In this document: piece by piece, positions 25,488-35,275 of the stretch
Layout of the letters: every line of letters begins with the position of its first letter
How positions within the stretch are numbered: position 1 is the first letter of the stretch
Assembly: GCF_900566055.1 (NCBI RefSeq)
Contig: NZ_UPHQ01000121.1
Coordinates: 1 to 39,702 of the forward strand
Direction: 5' to 3'
DNA from: Mycobacterium innocens
GTDB taxonomy: Bacteria; Actinomycetota; Actinomycetes; Mycobacteriales; Mycobacteriaceae
DNA length: 39,702 nucleotides
The notes under the pieces: generated by a model
The model's database searches: none
The model's input: only the letters and a program-made list of their open reading frames with translations
What the model was told of the DNA's origin: nothing
Made by a program: the position numbers and the translations under genes

Positions 25488-25788
25488 CGACCAAGCTGTG
25501 CCGTGTCTCGCCGACGCTGCATCACCTACCCGGAACGGGTAAGCATGTCCGGGTCAGCAGATCTTGACGGGTGTCGACCCTTAATTTTCCAAGGGTTCGG
25601 GCGGGAGTTTGCTGAGCGGACGACAAACAGCCCTTCCCGCTGTTACTGTGTCGTTACCACAGGTGAATTTGCCGTGCCAACACGTGAACACTTGCTTAAT
25701 GGTGGCGTTGAAAGCAAACTGGCGCCGCGCGGTCATCTACTCTCTTGCGGTAGAGCGGTGCCGGGGACAATCGAGGGAGGAAAACAGC
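25488..25788. other. PPE26-PE19 gap with alternative hairpins
   Basis: In H37Rv a further PPE gene (PPE27) lies between PPE26 and PE19; here there are only 301 bases and no PPE remnant that I can see. Two mutually exclusive hairpins occur: GGGT (25569-25572)/ACCC (25577-25580), followed by TTAATTTT, and ACCCTT (25577-25582)/AAGGGT (25591-25596). An earlier small stem is TACCCG (25527-25532)/CGGGTA (25536-25541). The first resembles an intrinsic terminator for the PE18-PPE26 transcript. Confidence 0.45.
25662..25689. promoter_or_regulatory. Candidate RegX3 (PhoB-type) box upstream of PE19
   Basis: GTGAA occurs at 25663 and 25684, with a related GTGCCAAC at 25674, so three similar sites follow each other at 11 and 10 bases. 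On the - strand these read as GTTCAC/TTCACC-like repeats, the form bound by PhoB-family regulators. In M. tuberculosis RegX3 is known to activate ESX-5 genes from the region upstream of pe19. Position and repeat form agree; binding here is inference. Confidence 0.45.
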
Positions 25789-26088
25789 ATGCCATTTGTT
25801 AAAACACAGCCGGAAGCTCTGGCCGCTGCGGCGTCAAGCCTACAGGGTATTGGCACCACAATGAGCGCCCAGAACGCCGCGGCTGCGGCCCCTACGACGG
25901 GGGTGGTGCCTGCGGCCGCCGACGAGGTATCGGCGTTGACTGCGGCTCAATTCGCCGCACACGCGCAGATGTACCAAGCGGTCAGCGCCCAGGCCGCCGC
26001 GATTCACGAGATGTTCGTTAACACCTTGGCGACCAGTTCCGGTTCGTATGCGGCTACCGAGGCCGCCAACGCTGCCGCTGCCGGCTGA
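25789..26088 (+). CDS. PE19: PE family protein PE19
   Basis: A 99-residue PE-only protein from ATG 25789, with GAGGGAGG ending 8 bases before it. [60 protein letters not shown]: nearly the same as H37Rv PE19/PE18. The YxxxE signal is Tyr87-Glu91. It has no adjacent PPE gene on its 3' side; PPE25 or PPE26 are possible partners. It stands at the head of the esxM-esxN segment and has its own upstream control region. The frame from 25609 is a false extension. Confidence 0.95.
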   Translation: MPFVKTQPEALAAAASSLQGIGTTMSAQNAAAAAPTTGVVPAAADEVSALTAAQFAAHAQMYQAVSAQAAAIHEMFVNTLATSSGSYAATEAANAAAAG

Positions 26089-26722
<634 letters not shown>

Positions 26723-26772
26723 CGCCCAAAGCCACAGCTGCGTACGCTTTCACTGGTTAGGAGAACACCACT

Positions 26773-27057
26773 ATGACCATCAATTACCAGTTCGGCGATG
26801 TCGACGCCCACGGCGCCACGATTCGTGCCCAGGCGGCGTCGCTCGAGGCCGAGCACCAGGCCATCGTTCGCGATGTGCTGGCTGCCGGCGACTTCTGGGG
26901 CGGCGCCGGTTCGGTGGCCTGCCAGGAGTTCATCACCCAGTTGGGTCGCAACTTCCAGGTGATCTACGAGCAGGCCAACGCCCACGGTCAGAAGGTCCAG
27001 GCCGCCGGCAGCAACATGGCGCAGACCGACAGCGCCGTCGGCTCCAGCTGGGCCTAA
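26773..27057 (+). CDS. esxN: ESAT-6-like (WXG100) protein EsxN
   Basis: The protein is 94 residues from ATG 26773, with TAGGAG 10 bases before it. WXG motif Trp42-Gly-Gly44 in DFWGGAGSVACQEFI; N-terminus MTINYQFGDVDAHGATIRAQ; end NMAQTDSAVGSSWA. This is the Mtb9.9 group (EsxI, L, N, O, V); EsxN is the ESX-5 member and a strong T-cell antigen. It dimerises with EsxM. A perfect stem-loop begins 16 bases after its stop. Confidence 0.97.
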   Translation: MTINYQFGDVDAHGATIRAQAASLEAEHQAIVRDVLAAGDFWGGAGSVACQEFITQLGRNFQVIYEQANAHGQKVQAAGSNMAQTDSAVGSSWA

Positions 27058-27073
27058 AACCGAACTTCAGGCG

Positions 27074-27105
27074 CGGCAGCACACCAACTACCGGGTGTGC
27101 TGCCG
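27074..27105 (+). terminator. Perfect 12-bp stem-loop between esxN and espG5
   Basis: CGGCAGCACACC (27074-27085) pairs perfectly with GGTGTGCTGCCG (27094-27105) around an 8-base loop. There is no T-run. It may end most esxM-esxN transcripts or protect their 3' ends, allowing far more Esx protein than EspG5 and membrane subunits. Confidence 0.75.
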
Positions 27106-27156
27106 TGTCCTGCAGTTGACCGGCAGTCGAACAACTGAAAACCTCTGAGGTTAGGC

Positions 27157-28059
27157 ATGGATCAACAGAGCACGCGCACCGATATCACCGTCAACGTGGA
27201 CGGCTTCTGGATGCTCCAGGCGCTGCTGGATATCCGGCACGTTGCGCCCGAACTGCGGTGCCGGCCGTACGTATCCACCGACAACAATGACTGGCTGAAT
27301 GAGCATCCCGGAATGGCGGTCATGCGCGAGCAGGGCATTGTCGTCGGAGACACGGTCAACGAACAGGTGGCCGCCCGAATGAGGGTGCTCGCCGCGCCCG
27401 ACCTCGAGGTCGTAGCCCTGCTCTCCCGGGGCAAGTTGCTGTACGGGGTAGTCGATGACGAGAACCAGCCGCCCGGGTCGCGCGACATTCCGGACAACGA
27501 GTTCCGGGTGGTGCTGGCCCGCCGAGGCCAGCACTGGGTGTCCGCGGTGCGGGTGGGCAACGACATCACCGTCGACGACGTCTCAGTAACCGAGAGCGCA
27601 TCGATCGCCGCGCTGGTGATAGACGGGCTGGAATCGATTCACCACGCCGACCCTGCCGCGATCAATGCGGTCAATGTGCCTTTGGAGGAGATGCTGGAGG
27701 CCACCAAGTCATGGCAGGAATCCGGCTTCAACGTCTTTTCCGGCGGGGATCTGCGGCGAATGGGTATCAGCGCCTCCACGGTGGCCGCGCTGGGCCAGGC
27801 GTTGTCAGATCCGGCGGCCGAGGTCGCGGTTTATGCGCGGCAGTACCGAGACGACGCCAAGGGTCCGAGCGCCTCGGTGCTGTCCCTTAAGGACGGATCG
27901 GGTGGGCGCATCGCGCTCTACCAGCAGGCGCGAACCGCGGGCTCCGGGGAGGCGTGGCTGGCTATCTGCCCGGCAACCCCGCAATTGGTGCAAGTCGGGG
28001 TGAAGACCGTGTTGGACACGCTGCCGTACGGCGAGTGGAAAACACACAGCAGGGTTTAA
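27157..28059 (+). CDS. espG5: ESX-5 PE-PPE chaperone EspG5
   Basis: A 300-residue cytosolic protein from ATG 27157 (GAGG 10 bases before it). ITVNVDGFWMLQALLDIRHV, LRCRPYVSTDN, VLAAPDLEVVALLSRGKLLY and TVLDTLPYGEWKTHSRV match M. tuberculosis Rv1794. EspG5 binds the hydrophobic tip of the PPE partner, keeps PE-PPE dimers soluble and brings them to the ESX-5 channel. It follows the substrate genes and precedes eccD5; a 268-base gap and a small coupled ORF lie between it and eccD5. Confidence 0.96.
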   Translation: MDQQSTRTDITVNVDGFWMLQALLDIRHVAPELRCRPYVSTDNNDWLNEHPGMAVMREQGIVVGDTVNEQVAARMRVLAAPDLEVVALLSRGKLLYGVVDDENQPPGSRDIPDNEFRVVLARRGQHWVSAVRVGNDITVDDVSVTESASIAALVIDGLESIHHADPAAINAVNVPLEEMLEATKSWQESGFNVFSGGDLRRMGISASTVAALGQALSDPAAEVAVYARQYRDDAKGPSASVLSLKDGSGGRIALYQQARTAGSGEAWLAICPATPQLVQVGVKTVLDTLPYGEWKTHSRV

Positions 28060-28202
28060 CAACGCTGTTACGAAAAACGAAGTGTTACAACGCTTTCAAA
28101 CATAGAATGCGAGCCAGATGCGGACCGGGCATACTGCTCTGGTAGCGGCTGCAAAATTGAAAAGCAAGTCAACCACATCCATTTAGTCGCGAGGCGAGGC
28201 AA

Positions 28203-28331
28203 ATGAATTCGGAGTTGGTCGATCCGCAACTCACCCGGGGCGACGCCTCGGTGAGCACACCGACGGTGCCCCGGGCGCGGCTGAAGTCATGGGCTACCAC
28301 GTTCGCCACGGCAGGGGGTACAGGACGATGA
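28203..28331 (+). CDS. Small 42-residue ORF coupled to eccD5
   Basis: ATG 28203 stands 3 bases after GAGGCGAGG. The 42-residue frame (MNSELVDPQLTRGDASVSTP, ending GGTGR) is basic and polar, with no membrane span. Its TGA (28329-28331) overlaps the eccD5 ATG (28328-28330) as ATGA, so ribosomes ending here could start eccD5. Third positions are G+C-rich as in real genes. I know of no annotated counterpart. It could also be a chance frame that merely leads ribosomes into eccD5. Confidence 0.45.
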   Translation: MNSELVDPQLTRGDASVSTPTVPRARLKSWATTFATAGGTGR

Positions 28332-29839
28332 CCGCAGTAGCTGATGCGCCACAGACCGAAATCGAGGGCGTCTCGTCGCCCCGATCCGTCGTCGTCGGCA
28401 TCATGGCCGGTGTCGGCGTCCAGATCGGCGTGCTGCTGGATGCCAACGCCCCGGTTTCGGTGATGACCGAACCACTGTTGAAAGTGGTGAACAGTAGGCT
28501 CCGAGAGCTCGGCGAGCCTCCCCTGGAGGCCACCGACCGCGGCAGGTGGGCGTTGTGTCTGGTCGATGGCTCGCCGTTGCGGGCCACGCAGTCGTTGACC
28601 GAACAAGAGGTCTATGACGGCGACCGGCTATGGATCCGATTCATCCCGGACACCGAGAAGCGGTCGCAAGTCATCGAGCACATCTCCACAGCGGTTGCGT
28701 CCAATCTCAGCAAGCGATTCGCCTCGATCGATCCGGTTGTCGCCGTACAGGTCGGGGCGTCGATGGTGGCCATCGGCGTCGTCCTGGCATCAGGAGTGCT
28801 CGGCTGGTGGAGGTGGCACCACAACACGTGGTTGACCACCATTTTCGCGTCAGTGGTCACCGTACTGGTGTTGGCGGTGTCGATGCTGCTGTTGATGCGC
28901 GCCAAGACCGACCCAGATCGGCGCGTTGCCGACATCATGCTGATGAGCGGTCTCGCTCCACTGACAGTGGCCGCTGCGGCGGCGCCTCCAGGTCCGGTCG
29001 GGTCGCCGCAAGCGGTGCTGGGTTTCGGGGTGCTGTCAGTAGCCGCCGCGTTGGCGCTGCGATTCACGGGTCGCCGGCTAGGGATCTACACCGCGATCGT
29101 CACCATCAGCGTGCTGGCGACGCTTGCGGGTCTGGCCCGGATGGTCGCCGCAGCCAGTGCGGTGACGTTGTTCAGTAGCACGGTGCTGGCCTGCGTCCTG
29201 CTCTATCACGCAGCCCCCGCGCTGTCGCGTCGGCTGGCCGGGATCCGGCTGCCGGTGTTCCCGTCCGCCACCAGCAGGTGGGTCTTCGAGGCCCGTCCCG
29301 ACCTGCCCACCACGGTGGTGAGGTCCGGTGGTGGTCCGGCGACCCTCGAAGGGCCGGCGTCGGTACGCGATGTGGTGCTGCAAGCCGAACGCGCCCGGTC
29401 ATTCCTGAGCGGCCTACTGGTGGGGCTCGGCGTCCTGATGGTGGTATGTCTGACCGCGCTGTGCAATCCGCACACCGGGCAACGCTGGCTGCCGCTATTA
29501 CTTGCCGGATTTACCGCCGGGTTCCTGCTGTTGCGCGGACGCTCGTACGTCGACCGCTGGCAGGCGACCACCCTGGCCGCCACCGGCGTGATCATCGTCG
29601 CCGCGGTAGTTATCCGGTACGCGCTGGTGTTGGCCTCGCCATTGTCCGTGTCGATCGCCGCGGCGATCCTGGTGCTGCTGCCGGCCGCGGGTCTGACAGC
29701 TGCTGCCGTGGTGCCCAACACCATCTACAGCCCGCTGTTCCGCAAGTTCGTGGAATGGATCGAATACCTCTGCTTGATGCCGATCTTCCCGCTGGCATTG
29801 TGGTTGATGAATGTCTATGCAGCGATTCGGTACCGGTAA
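28328..29839 (+). CDS. eccD5: ESX-5 multispanning channel protein EccD5
   Basis: Started at ATG 28328 (MTAVADAPQTEIEGVSSPRS) it has 503 residues, equal to M. tuberculosis Rv1795; the frame from 28289 has 13 unlikely extra residues. A cytosolic ubiquitin-like domain (~25-115, VGVQIGVLLDANAPVSVMTE, SLTEQEVYDGDRLWIRFIPD) precedes about 11 membrane helices (from ~140 to the C-terminus). It ends [13 protein letters not shown]. Two EccD per EccBCDE protomer form the membrane vestibule. It overlaps mycP5 by 23 bases. Confidence 0.97.
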   Translation: MTAVADAPQTEIEGVSSPRSVVVGIMAGVGVQIGVLLDANAPVSVMTEPLLKVVNSRLRELGEPPLEATDRGRWALCLVDGSPLRATQSLTEQEVYDGDRLWIRFIPDTEKRSQVIEHISTAVASNLSKRFASIDPVVAVQVGASMVAIGVVLASGVLGWWRWHHNTWLTTIFASVVTVLVLAVSMLLLMRAKTDPDRRVADIMLMSGLAPLTVAAAAAPPGPVGSPQAVLGFGVLSVAAALALRFTGRRLGIYTAIVTISVLATLAGLARMVAAASAVTLFSSTVLACVLLYHAAPALSRRLAGIRLPVFPSATSRWVFEARPDLPTTVVRSGGGPATLEGPASVRDVVLQAERARSFLSGLLVGLGVLMVVCLTALCNPHTGQRWLPLLLAGFTAGFLLLRGRSYVDRWQATTLAATGVIIVAAVVIRYALVLASPLSVSIAAAILVLLPAAGLTAAAVVPNTIYSPLFRKFVEWIEYLCLMPIFPLALWLMNVYAAIRYR

Positions 29840-31577
29840 CGACAGGTTGCGGCGTGGTCGTGGCCCAGCCGCGGCCCTCGCCGCGATTCTGCTCGCGTCG
29901 GGTGCGCTAGCCGGTTTGCCGCCGGCACAAGCGATTTCGCCCCCGACGATCGACCCGGCAGCGTTGCCACCTGATGGTCCGCCCGGACCCGTCGCCCCGA
30001 TGAAGCAGAACTCCTACTGCACCGAAGTCGGAACGTTGCCCGGCACCGACTTCCGATTGCCGCCCAGGTACATGGAGATGCTGAACCTCACCGAGGCATG
30101 GCAGTTCGGCCGGGGCGAGGGCGTGAAAGTCGCCGTCATCGACACCGGCGTGACGCCGCACCCCAGGTTTCCGCACCTGATTCCCGGCGGCGACTACGTG
30201 ATGGCCGGCGGTGACGGCTTGTCGGACTGCGATGCTCACGGGACCATCGTGGCGTCGATGATCGGCGCGGCTGCGGCCAATGGGGCGGCGCCGCCTCCGG
30301 CGGTTCCGCGCCGGCCGGTCACCATCCCCACCACGGAGAAGCCGCCACCACCGCAGACCGTGACGCTGTCACCAGTCCCGCCGCAGACCCAGACGATCAC
30401 CGTGGTTCCGGCTCCGCCGTCTGAGGAGGGAGCCCCGGGTGCCGCCCCGGCACCGGGCCCAGTGCCTCCGGTGGCCCCAGGTCAGGCTCCGGCCGGAACC
30501 CACGGTGGTGGAACGATGACGATACCGAGCTACTCCGGTGGCCGGCGGGTGATCGGCATCGACAATACGAGCGGTCCGCGTCCGCTCGAGCCGCCGCCCT
30601 CACCAGCGCCGCCGCCCGACGCGTTCAGTGGAATCGCCCCGGATGTCGAACTGATTTCCATTCGCCAGTCGAGTCAGGCCTTCGGTCTCAAAGACCCATA
30701 CACCGGCGATGAAGATCCGCAGACGGCGCAGAAGATCGACAATGTCGAGACCATGGCGCGAGCGATCGTGCATGCTGCCAATATGGGTGCTTCGGTGATC
30801 AACATCTCCGACGTGACATGCATGAGCGCCCGCAATGTGATCGATCAACGGGTGTTGGGTGCGGCGGTCCATTACGCGGCGGTCGACAAGAACGCCGTCA
30901 TCGTGGCCGCGGCCGGCGACAGCAGCAAGAAGGATTGCAAACAGAACCCGGTTTTCGATCCGTTGCAGCCCAACGATCCCCGTGACTGGAACGCAGTCAC
31001 CACGGTGGTGACCCCGTCGTGGTTCAGCGACTACGTCCTGACGGTCGGCGCGGTCGACGCCAATGGTCAGCCGATGAGTCAAATGAGCATCGCCGGGCCA
31101 TGGGTGTCGATTGCCGCACCGGGGACCGACGTCGTCGGCCTTTCGCCTCGAGACGACGGCTTGATCAATGCGGTTGACGGCCCGGACAACACGTTGCTGG
31201 TTCCGGCCGGCACCAGTTTCTCCGCCGCGATCGTGTCCGGGGTAGTGGCCCTGGTCCGGGCGAAGTACCCCGAATTGTCGGCCTACCAGGTCAAGAACCG
31301 ATTGATTCACACCGCCAGGCCGCCCGCTCGCGGCGTGGACAACCAGGTCGGCTACGGTGTGGTGGACCCGGTGGCAGCCCTGACCTGGGATGTGCCGGAA
31401 GGGCCGGTCCAGCCGCCGAAGCAACTGTCAGCGCCACTGGCGCTGCCGAAACCACCCACCGAACGCAATATGATCCCGGTTTGGGTGGCTGCCGGGGGAT
31501 TGACCGGGGCACTACTGATAGGCGGTGCGGTGTTCGGTACGGCGACATTGATGCGACGATCACGGAAGCAGCGATGA
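29817..31577 (+). CDS. mycP5: Mycosin-5, subtilisin-like membrane protease MycP5
   Basis: I choose ATG 29817 ([10 protein letters not shown]) as in M. tuberculosis Rv1796, giving 586 residues; ATG 29811 adds two. A basic signal peptide with hydrophobic core ends near PAQA (residue 39). The catalytic triad is Asp109 (VAVIDTGV), His141 (DCDAHGT) and Ser467 (AGTSFSA). A long Pro-rich insertion (~150-270, [16 protein letters not shown] type) is the cleavable loop characteristic of MycP5. One C-terminal membrane span (~554-577) is followed by RRSRKQR. MycP5 caps and stabilises the ESX-5 channel on its periplasmic face. The stop overlaps the eccE5 start as ATGA. Confidence 0.97.
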   Translation: MQRFGTGNDRLRRGRGPAAALAAILLASGALAGLPPAQAISPPTIDPAALPPDGPPGPVAPMKQNSYCTEVGTLPGTDFRLPPRYMEMLNLTEAWQFGRGEGVKVAVIDTGVTPHPRFPHLIPGGDYVMAGGDGLSDCDAHGTIVASMIGAAAANGAAPPPAVPRRPVTIPTTEKPPPPQTVTLSPVPPQTQTITVVPAPPSEEGAPGAAPAPGPVPPVAPGQAPAGTHGGGTMTIPSYSGGRRVIGIDNTSGPRPLEPPPSPAPPPDAFSGIAPDVELISIRQSSQAFGLKDPYTGDEDPQTAQKIDNVETMARAIVHAANMGASVINISDVTCMSARNVIDQRVLGAAVHYAAVDKNAVIVAAAGDSSKKDCKQNPVFDPLQPNDPRDWNAVTTVVTPSWFSDYVLTVGAVDANGQPMSQMSIAGPWVSIAAPGTDVVGLSPRDDGLINAVDGPDNTLLVPAGTSFSAAIVSGVVALVRAKYPELSAYQVKNRLIHTARPPARGVDNQVGYGVVDPVAALTWDVPEGPVQPPKQLSAPLALPKPPTERNMIPVWVAAGGLTGALLIGGAVFGTATLMRRSRKQR

Positions 31578-32785
31578 AGGCTCAGCATAGGTTTGGGTTG
31601 GCATTGTCGTGGCCGCGGTTGACGACGGTGTTCTTGGCGGACGTGGTCATTCTTTTGGTCGCCAGCCACTGCCCGGACTCGTGGCAGGGCCAGTACCGGG
31701 TCGCATGGTGGGTCGGGGCGGGCCTTGCGGTGGTGCTAACAATGTTGTCGATCGTCACCTATCACGGGATCACCGTGACCTCGGGTATCGCCACCTGGGT
31801 GTGGGATTGGTCTGCCGATCCGGGTACGGCACTGGGCGCGGGGTGTACGCCGGCCATCGATCACCAGCGCCGCTTCGGACGTGACACCGTCGGAGTGCGT
31901 GAATATCAGGGCCAGTTGGTCACGGTGATCGAGGTAGACGGTGGTGGGGGCGACCAGCCGGGCCGACATCGTCATCGGACCTCGCTGTCGGCAGTGTTGC
32001 CGGTGGGCGCGGTTGCTGAAAACTTGCGACAGTTCGACATCCAACTCGATGGCATTGACATCGTGTCGGTGGAAGTGCGCGGCGGCGCCGAGGCCGCCAA
32101 AGCGTCGGCTTCATTGGACGAGTGGGGTCCTGAGGAGTGGGGAGTGGTGGGGGACCAACCCGCCGCCAACCGGCGCCGTACCTGGTTGGTGTTGCGGATG
32201 GATCCGCAGCGCAACGTGGCCGCGGTCGCCTCCCGTGATTCGTTGGCCTCGACGTTGGTGGCGGCCACCGAGCGGCTGGTTCAGGATCTGGATGGTCAAA
32301 CCTGTGCGGCGCGGCCGCTGACAGCTGATGAGTTGGCCGAGGTCGACAGCGCGGTGTTGGCAGATTTGGAGCCGACCTGGAGCCGGCCGGGTTGGCGTCG
32401 TCTCAAGCATTTCAACGGGTTCGTCACCAGTTTCTGGGTGACGCCGTCGGACATCAGTTCCGAGACGCTGGACCACCTGTGGTTGCCGGACACCCCGGAA
32501 GTGGGCGCCGCGGTGATCACGGTACGGCTGACGATGCGAGCCGGTCGGCCGCACATGTCGGCGTGGGTTCGCTATCACAGCGATTCACGTCTGCCCAAGG
32601 AACTCACGTCGGGGCTCAACCGCCTCACCGGCCGCCAGTTGGCGGCCGTGCGGGCGAGCCTGCCGGTGCCGGGGAAACCTTCCCGACTGGTCGTGCCCAG
32701 TCGCGAAATGCGTGACGACGACGAGCTTGAACTGCCTGTGGATCAAGTACAGGAGCACGCAACAAGCTCGTCCGCAGGGCAATGA
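31574..32785 (+). CDS. eccE5: ESX-5 membrane subunit EccE5
   Basis: From ATG 31574 ([15 protein letters not shown]) it has 403 residues, near the 406 of M. tuberculosis Rv1797; the longer frame from 31481 lies inside mycP5. Two membrane spans (~17-31 and ~44-63) are followed by a soluble domain ([54 protein letters not shown]). EccE sits at the rim of the hexameric complex. The region around residues 125-140 ([15 protein letters not shown]) differs most from H37Rv. It overlaps eccA5 by four bases. Confidence 0.96.
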   Translation: MKAQHRFGLALSWPRLTTVFLADVVILLVASHCPDSWQGQYRVAWWVGAGLAVVLTMLSIVTYHGITVTSGIATWVWDWSADPGTALGAGCTPAIDHQRRFGRDTVGVREYQGQLVTVIEVDGGGGDQPGRHRHRTSLSAVLPVGAVAENLRQFDIQLDGIDIVSVEVRGGAEAAKASASLDEWGPEEWGVVGDQPAANRRRTWLVLRMDPQRNVAAVASRDSLASTLVAATERLVQDLDGQTCAARPLTADELAEVDSAVLADLEPTWSRPGWRRLKHFNGFVTSFWVTPSDISSETLDHLWLPDTPEVGAAVITVRLTMRAGRPHMSAWVRYHSDSRLPKELTSGLNRLTGRQLAAVRASLPVPGKPSRLVVPSREMRDDDELELPVDQVQEHATSSSAGQ

Positions 32786-34617
32786 CTCGCCCGCAGTCAA
32801 CCGCTGAAGATGCCCGCAACGCCCTGGTCGCCGGTCTGCTCGCCTCTGGAATCTCGGTCAGTAGCCTACAGCCCAGCCACAACCCACAAGTGGCGGCGCA
32901 AATGTTTACCACCGCCACCAAGCTGGATCCCGGCATGTGCGATGCCTGGCTGGCCCGGATCCTCGCCGGCGACCACAGCATCGAGGTGCTCGCCGGCGCC
33001 TGGGCGGCGGTCAGGACATTCGGTTGGGAGACCCGCCGTCTCGGCGTGACGGACCTGCAGTTCCGTCCCGAGGTATCCGACGGGTTGTTTCTGCGGCTGG
33101 CAGTCACCAGCGTTGATTCGCTGGCATGCGCATACGCTGCGGTCCTCGCCGAGAACCGGCGTTACCAGGAGGCGGCCGAACTACTCGACGCGACCGACCC
33201 CCGCCATCCTTTCGACACCGAGCTGGTCAGCTATGTGCGGGGCGTGCTCTACTTCCGCACCAAACGCTGGCCCGACGTGCTCAACCAGTTTCCCGAGGCA
33301 ACGCCATGGCGTCACCCGGAACTGAAGGCCGCCGGCGCGGCGATGGCCACCACCGCGCTGGCGTCACTAGGCGTCTTCGAGGAGGCGTTCCGGCGAGCGC
33401 AAGAAGCCATCGAAGGGGACCGGGTGCCCGGTGCGGCCAACATCGCGCTCTACACGCAGGGCATGTGCTTGCGGCATGTCGGCCGCGAGGAGGAAGCCGT
33501 TGAACTGCTGCGCCGGGTGTATTCGCGCGACCCCAAGTTCACCCCGGCCCGCGAAGCTCTGGACAATCCCAACTTCCGGCTGGTACTGACCGATCCGGAA
33601 ACGATTGAGGCACGCAAAGATCCGTGGGATCCGGATAGTGCGCCGACCCGCGCCCAAACCGAAGCTGCTCGCCATGCCGAGATGGCCGCGAAGTATTTGG
33701 CGGAAGGGGACGCCGAGCTGAATGCGATGCTCGGCATGGAAAAGGCCAAGAAGGAAATCAAACTCATCAAGGCGACGACGAAGGTGAACTTGGCGCGGGC
33801 CAAGATGGGGCTGCCCGTCCCGGTGACATCGCGTCACACCTTGCTACTGGGACCGCCGGGTACTGGAAAGACTTCGGTGGCAAGGGCATTCACCAAACAG
33901 CTGTGCGGGTTGACGGTATTGCGCAAGCCGCTCGTGGTGGAGACCAGTCGCACCAAGTTGTTGGGCCGGTACATGGCCGATGCCGAGAAGAACACCGAAG
34001 AAATGCTCGAGGGTGCGCTGGGTGGCGCGGTTTTCTTCGATGAGATGCACAGTCTGCACGAGCGTGGCTATTCCCAGGGCGACCCTTACGGCAACGCGAT
34101 CATCAACACCCTGCTGATTTACATGGAGAACCACCGCGACGAGCTCGTGGTCTTCGGCGCCGGTTATGCCAAGGCGATGGACAAAATGCTCGAAGTGAAT
34201 CAAGGTCTGCGACGGCGGTTTTCGACCGTGATCGAGTTCTTCAGCTATACCCCGCAAGAGTTGATCGCGCTGACCCGGTTGATGGGCCGGGAGAATCAAG
34301 ACGTCATCACCGACGCGGCAGCCCAGGTGTTACTGCCGTCGTACACCAAGTTCTACAACGACCAGACCTACTCCGAGGACGGCGATCTGATCCGGGGCAT
34401 CGACATGCTCGGCAACGCCGGTTTCGTCCGCAATGTCGTCGAGAAGGCCCGCGACCACCGTAGTTTCCGCCTCGATGACGAAGATCTGGACGCAGTACTG
34501 AACAGCGATCTGACGGATTTCAGCGAGGACCAGCTGCTCCGATTCAAGGAGCTCACCCGCGAGGACCTCGCCGAAGGCCTCAGCGCTGCAGTGGCGGAGA
34601 AGAAGACGACGACTTAG
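32782..34617 (+). CDS. eccA5: ESX-5 AAA+ ATPase EccA5
   Basis: A 611-residue cytosolic protein from ATG 32782 (ATGA overlap with eccE5). The N-terminal half is a TPR-like helical domain ([57 protein letters not shown]). The C-terminal half is a CbxX/CfqX-type AAA+ domain with Walker A GPPGTGKT (357-364, Lys363), Walker B AVFFDEMH (Asp420, Glu421) and an arginine-finger region near [12 protein letters not shown]. It likely releases EspG5 from PE-PPE substrates. It is the last gene of the overlapping eccD5-mycP5-eccE5-eccA5 run. Confidence 0.97.
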   Translation: MTRPQSTAEDARNALVAGLLASGISVSSLQPSHNPQVAAQMFTTATKLDPGMCDAWLARILAGDHSIEVLAGAWAAVRTFGWETRRLGVTDLQFRPEVSDGLFLRLAVTSVDSLACAYAAVLAENRRYQEAAELLDATDPRHPFDTELVSYVRGVLYFRTKRWPDVLNQFPEATPWRHPELKAAGAAMATTALASLGVFEEAFRRAQEAIEGDRVPGAANIALYTQGMCLRHVGREEEAVELLRRVYSRDPKFTPAREALDNPNFRLVLTDPETIEARKDPWDPDSAPTRAQTEAARHAEMAAKYLAEGDAELNAMLGMEKAKKEIKLIKATTKVNLARAKMGLPVPVTSRHTLLLGPPGTGKTSVARAFTKQLCGLTVLRKPLVVETSRTKLLGRYMADAEKNTEEMLEGALGGAVFFDEMHSLHERGYSQGDPYGNAIINTLLIYMENHRDELVVFGAGYAKAMDKMLEVNQGLRRRFSTVIEFFSYTPQELIALTRLMGRENQDVITDAAAQVLLPSYTKFYNDQTYSEDGDLIRGIDMLGNAGFVRNVVEKARDHRSFRLDDEDLDAVLNSDLTDFSEDQLLRFKELTREDLAEGLSAAVAEKKTTT

Positions 34618-34618
34618 C

Positions 34619-34639
34619 CGAGACGTAGCCGCCGTCTCG
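34619..34639 (+). terminator. Stem-loop after eccA5
   Basis: CGAGACG (34619-34625) pairs with CGTCTCG (34633-34639) around a 7-base loop, starting one base after the eccA5 stop. No T-run follows. It is well placed to end the ESX-5 operon transcript. Confidence 0.55.
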
Positions 34640-35275
34640 TTGGCCGGCAACAGCTAACCTTACGACCTGAACGTTAGCGCACCCGTGCCGCCGTCGTAAC
34701 CGTATTCTCGCGCGGGAAACATCGCCCTGTCTGCTGAGTCACCCCGCCCTGGAACGACGACGGTGACCTACTGCTCGCGGTACCACCGAAGGGCGGGAGT
34801 ACCGGTGTGAGCTTGCGTTTCCGCACGGAAAAAGGACATTGACCCACACCGCCGATAAGGGTTTCGAGATTTTGCCGATGCCACCCCTATAGGTTAGGCC
34901 CAACTGGCTTCCGGGGCGGCTGTGGCCGGATACGCTGTGTGGTGCTGAAGCTCGGACGACCGGGGTGGCGCTCCTGGCAAATTTCGCGAGGGTGACTTCA
35001 TCCGGGATATTGCAACCACCGGGGCATCCCGATGTGCCCCGATCGCGACAGGAGGTGGGCCGAACGGACCCGATCGATAGCGTGCTCCATGAAAGTTATG
35101 ACCGATTCATCCCGATCTGGTCACGGCGCTTTGTCCGCCGTCTGAATCGGCTGGCGCCGAGTACCCCGGCGCGCGCTACGTAACACACGTACGTGCTCTC
35201 GGTAACACCCCGACACCACCCACAGCGACGAGGCTCCGTAGCCGGGTTGGACTATCCCCCAAGAGGAGAAGTCCG
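34640..35275. other. Long gap after eccA5, including duplicated upstream module copy A
   Basis: No gene is supported here. H37Rv has the small lipoprotein gene lppT after eccA5; no lipobox is seen in this gap. From ~34823 onward the DNA resembles 37160-37585 (copy B). Best blocks: the stretch around 34891-34975 and 37231-37312, sharing the segment gtggccggatacgctgtgtg / gctagccggatacgccgtgt, and a second around 35096-35155 and 37405-37475. GGAGAAGTCCG precedes ATG 35276 in copy A. Confidence 0.6.
34823..35275 (+). repeat. Upstream module, copy A of a diverged duplication
   Basis: Aligns by eye with 37160-37585 over most of its length, with many substitutions and small gaps. Shared landmarks in the same order are GCACGGA, AGGCCCAA/AGCCCAAG, CCGGATACGC, GCATCCCGATGTGCCC/GCATCCCCGTGTGCCC, TTCATCCCGATC/TTCGTTCCGATC, GGGTTGG and GGAGAAGT just before an ATG. 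It probably carries the promoter and leader of the PE-PPE module. Confidence 0.6.

Noticed and set aside
34965..35183. 72-codon GTG frame in the eccA5-PPE gap, at the place of lppT
   Set aside because: No lipobox or signal peptide, poor ribosome site, and the frame is broken in the homologous copy at 37300-37490.
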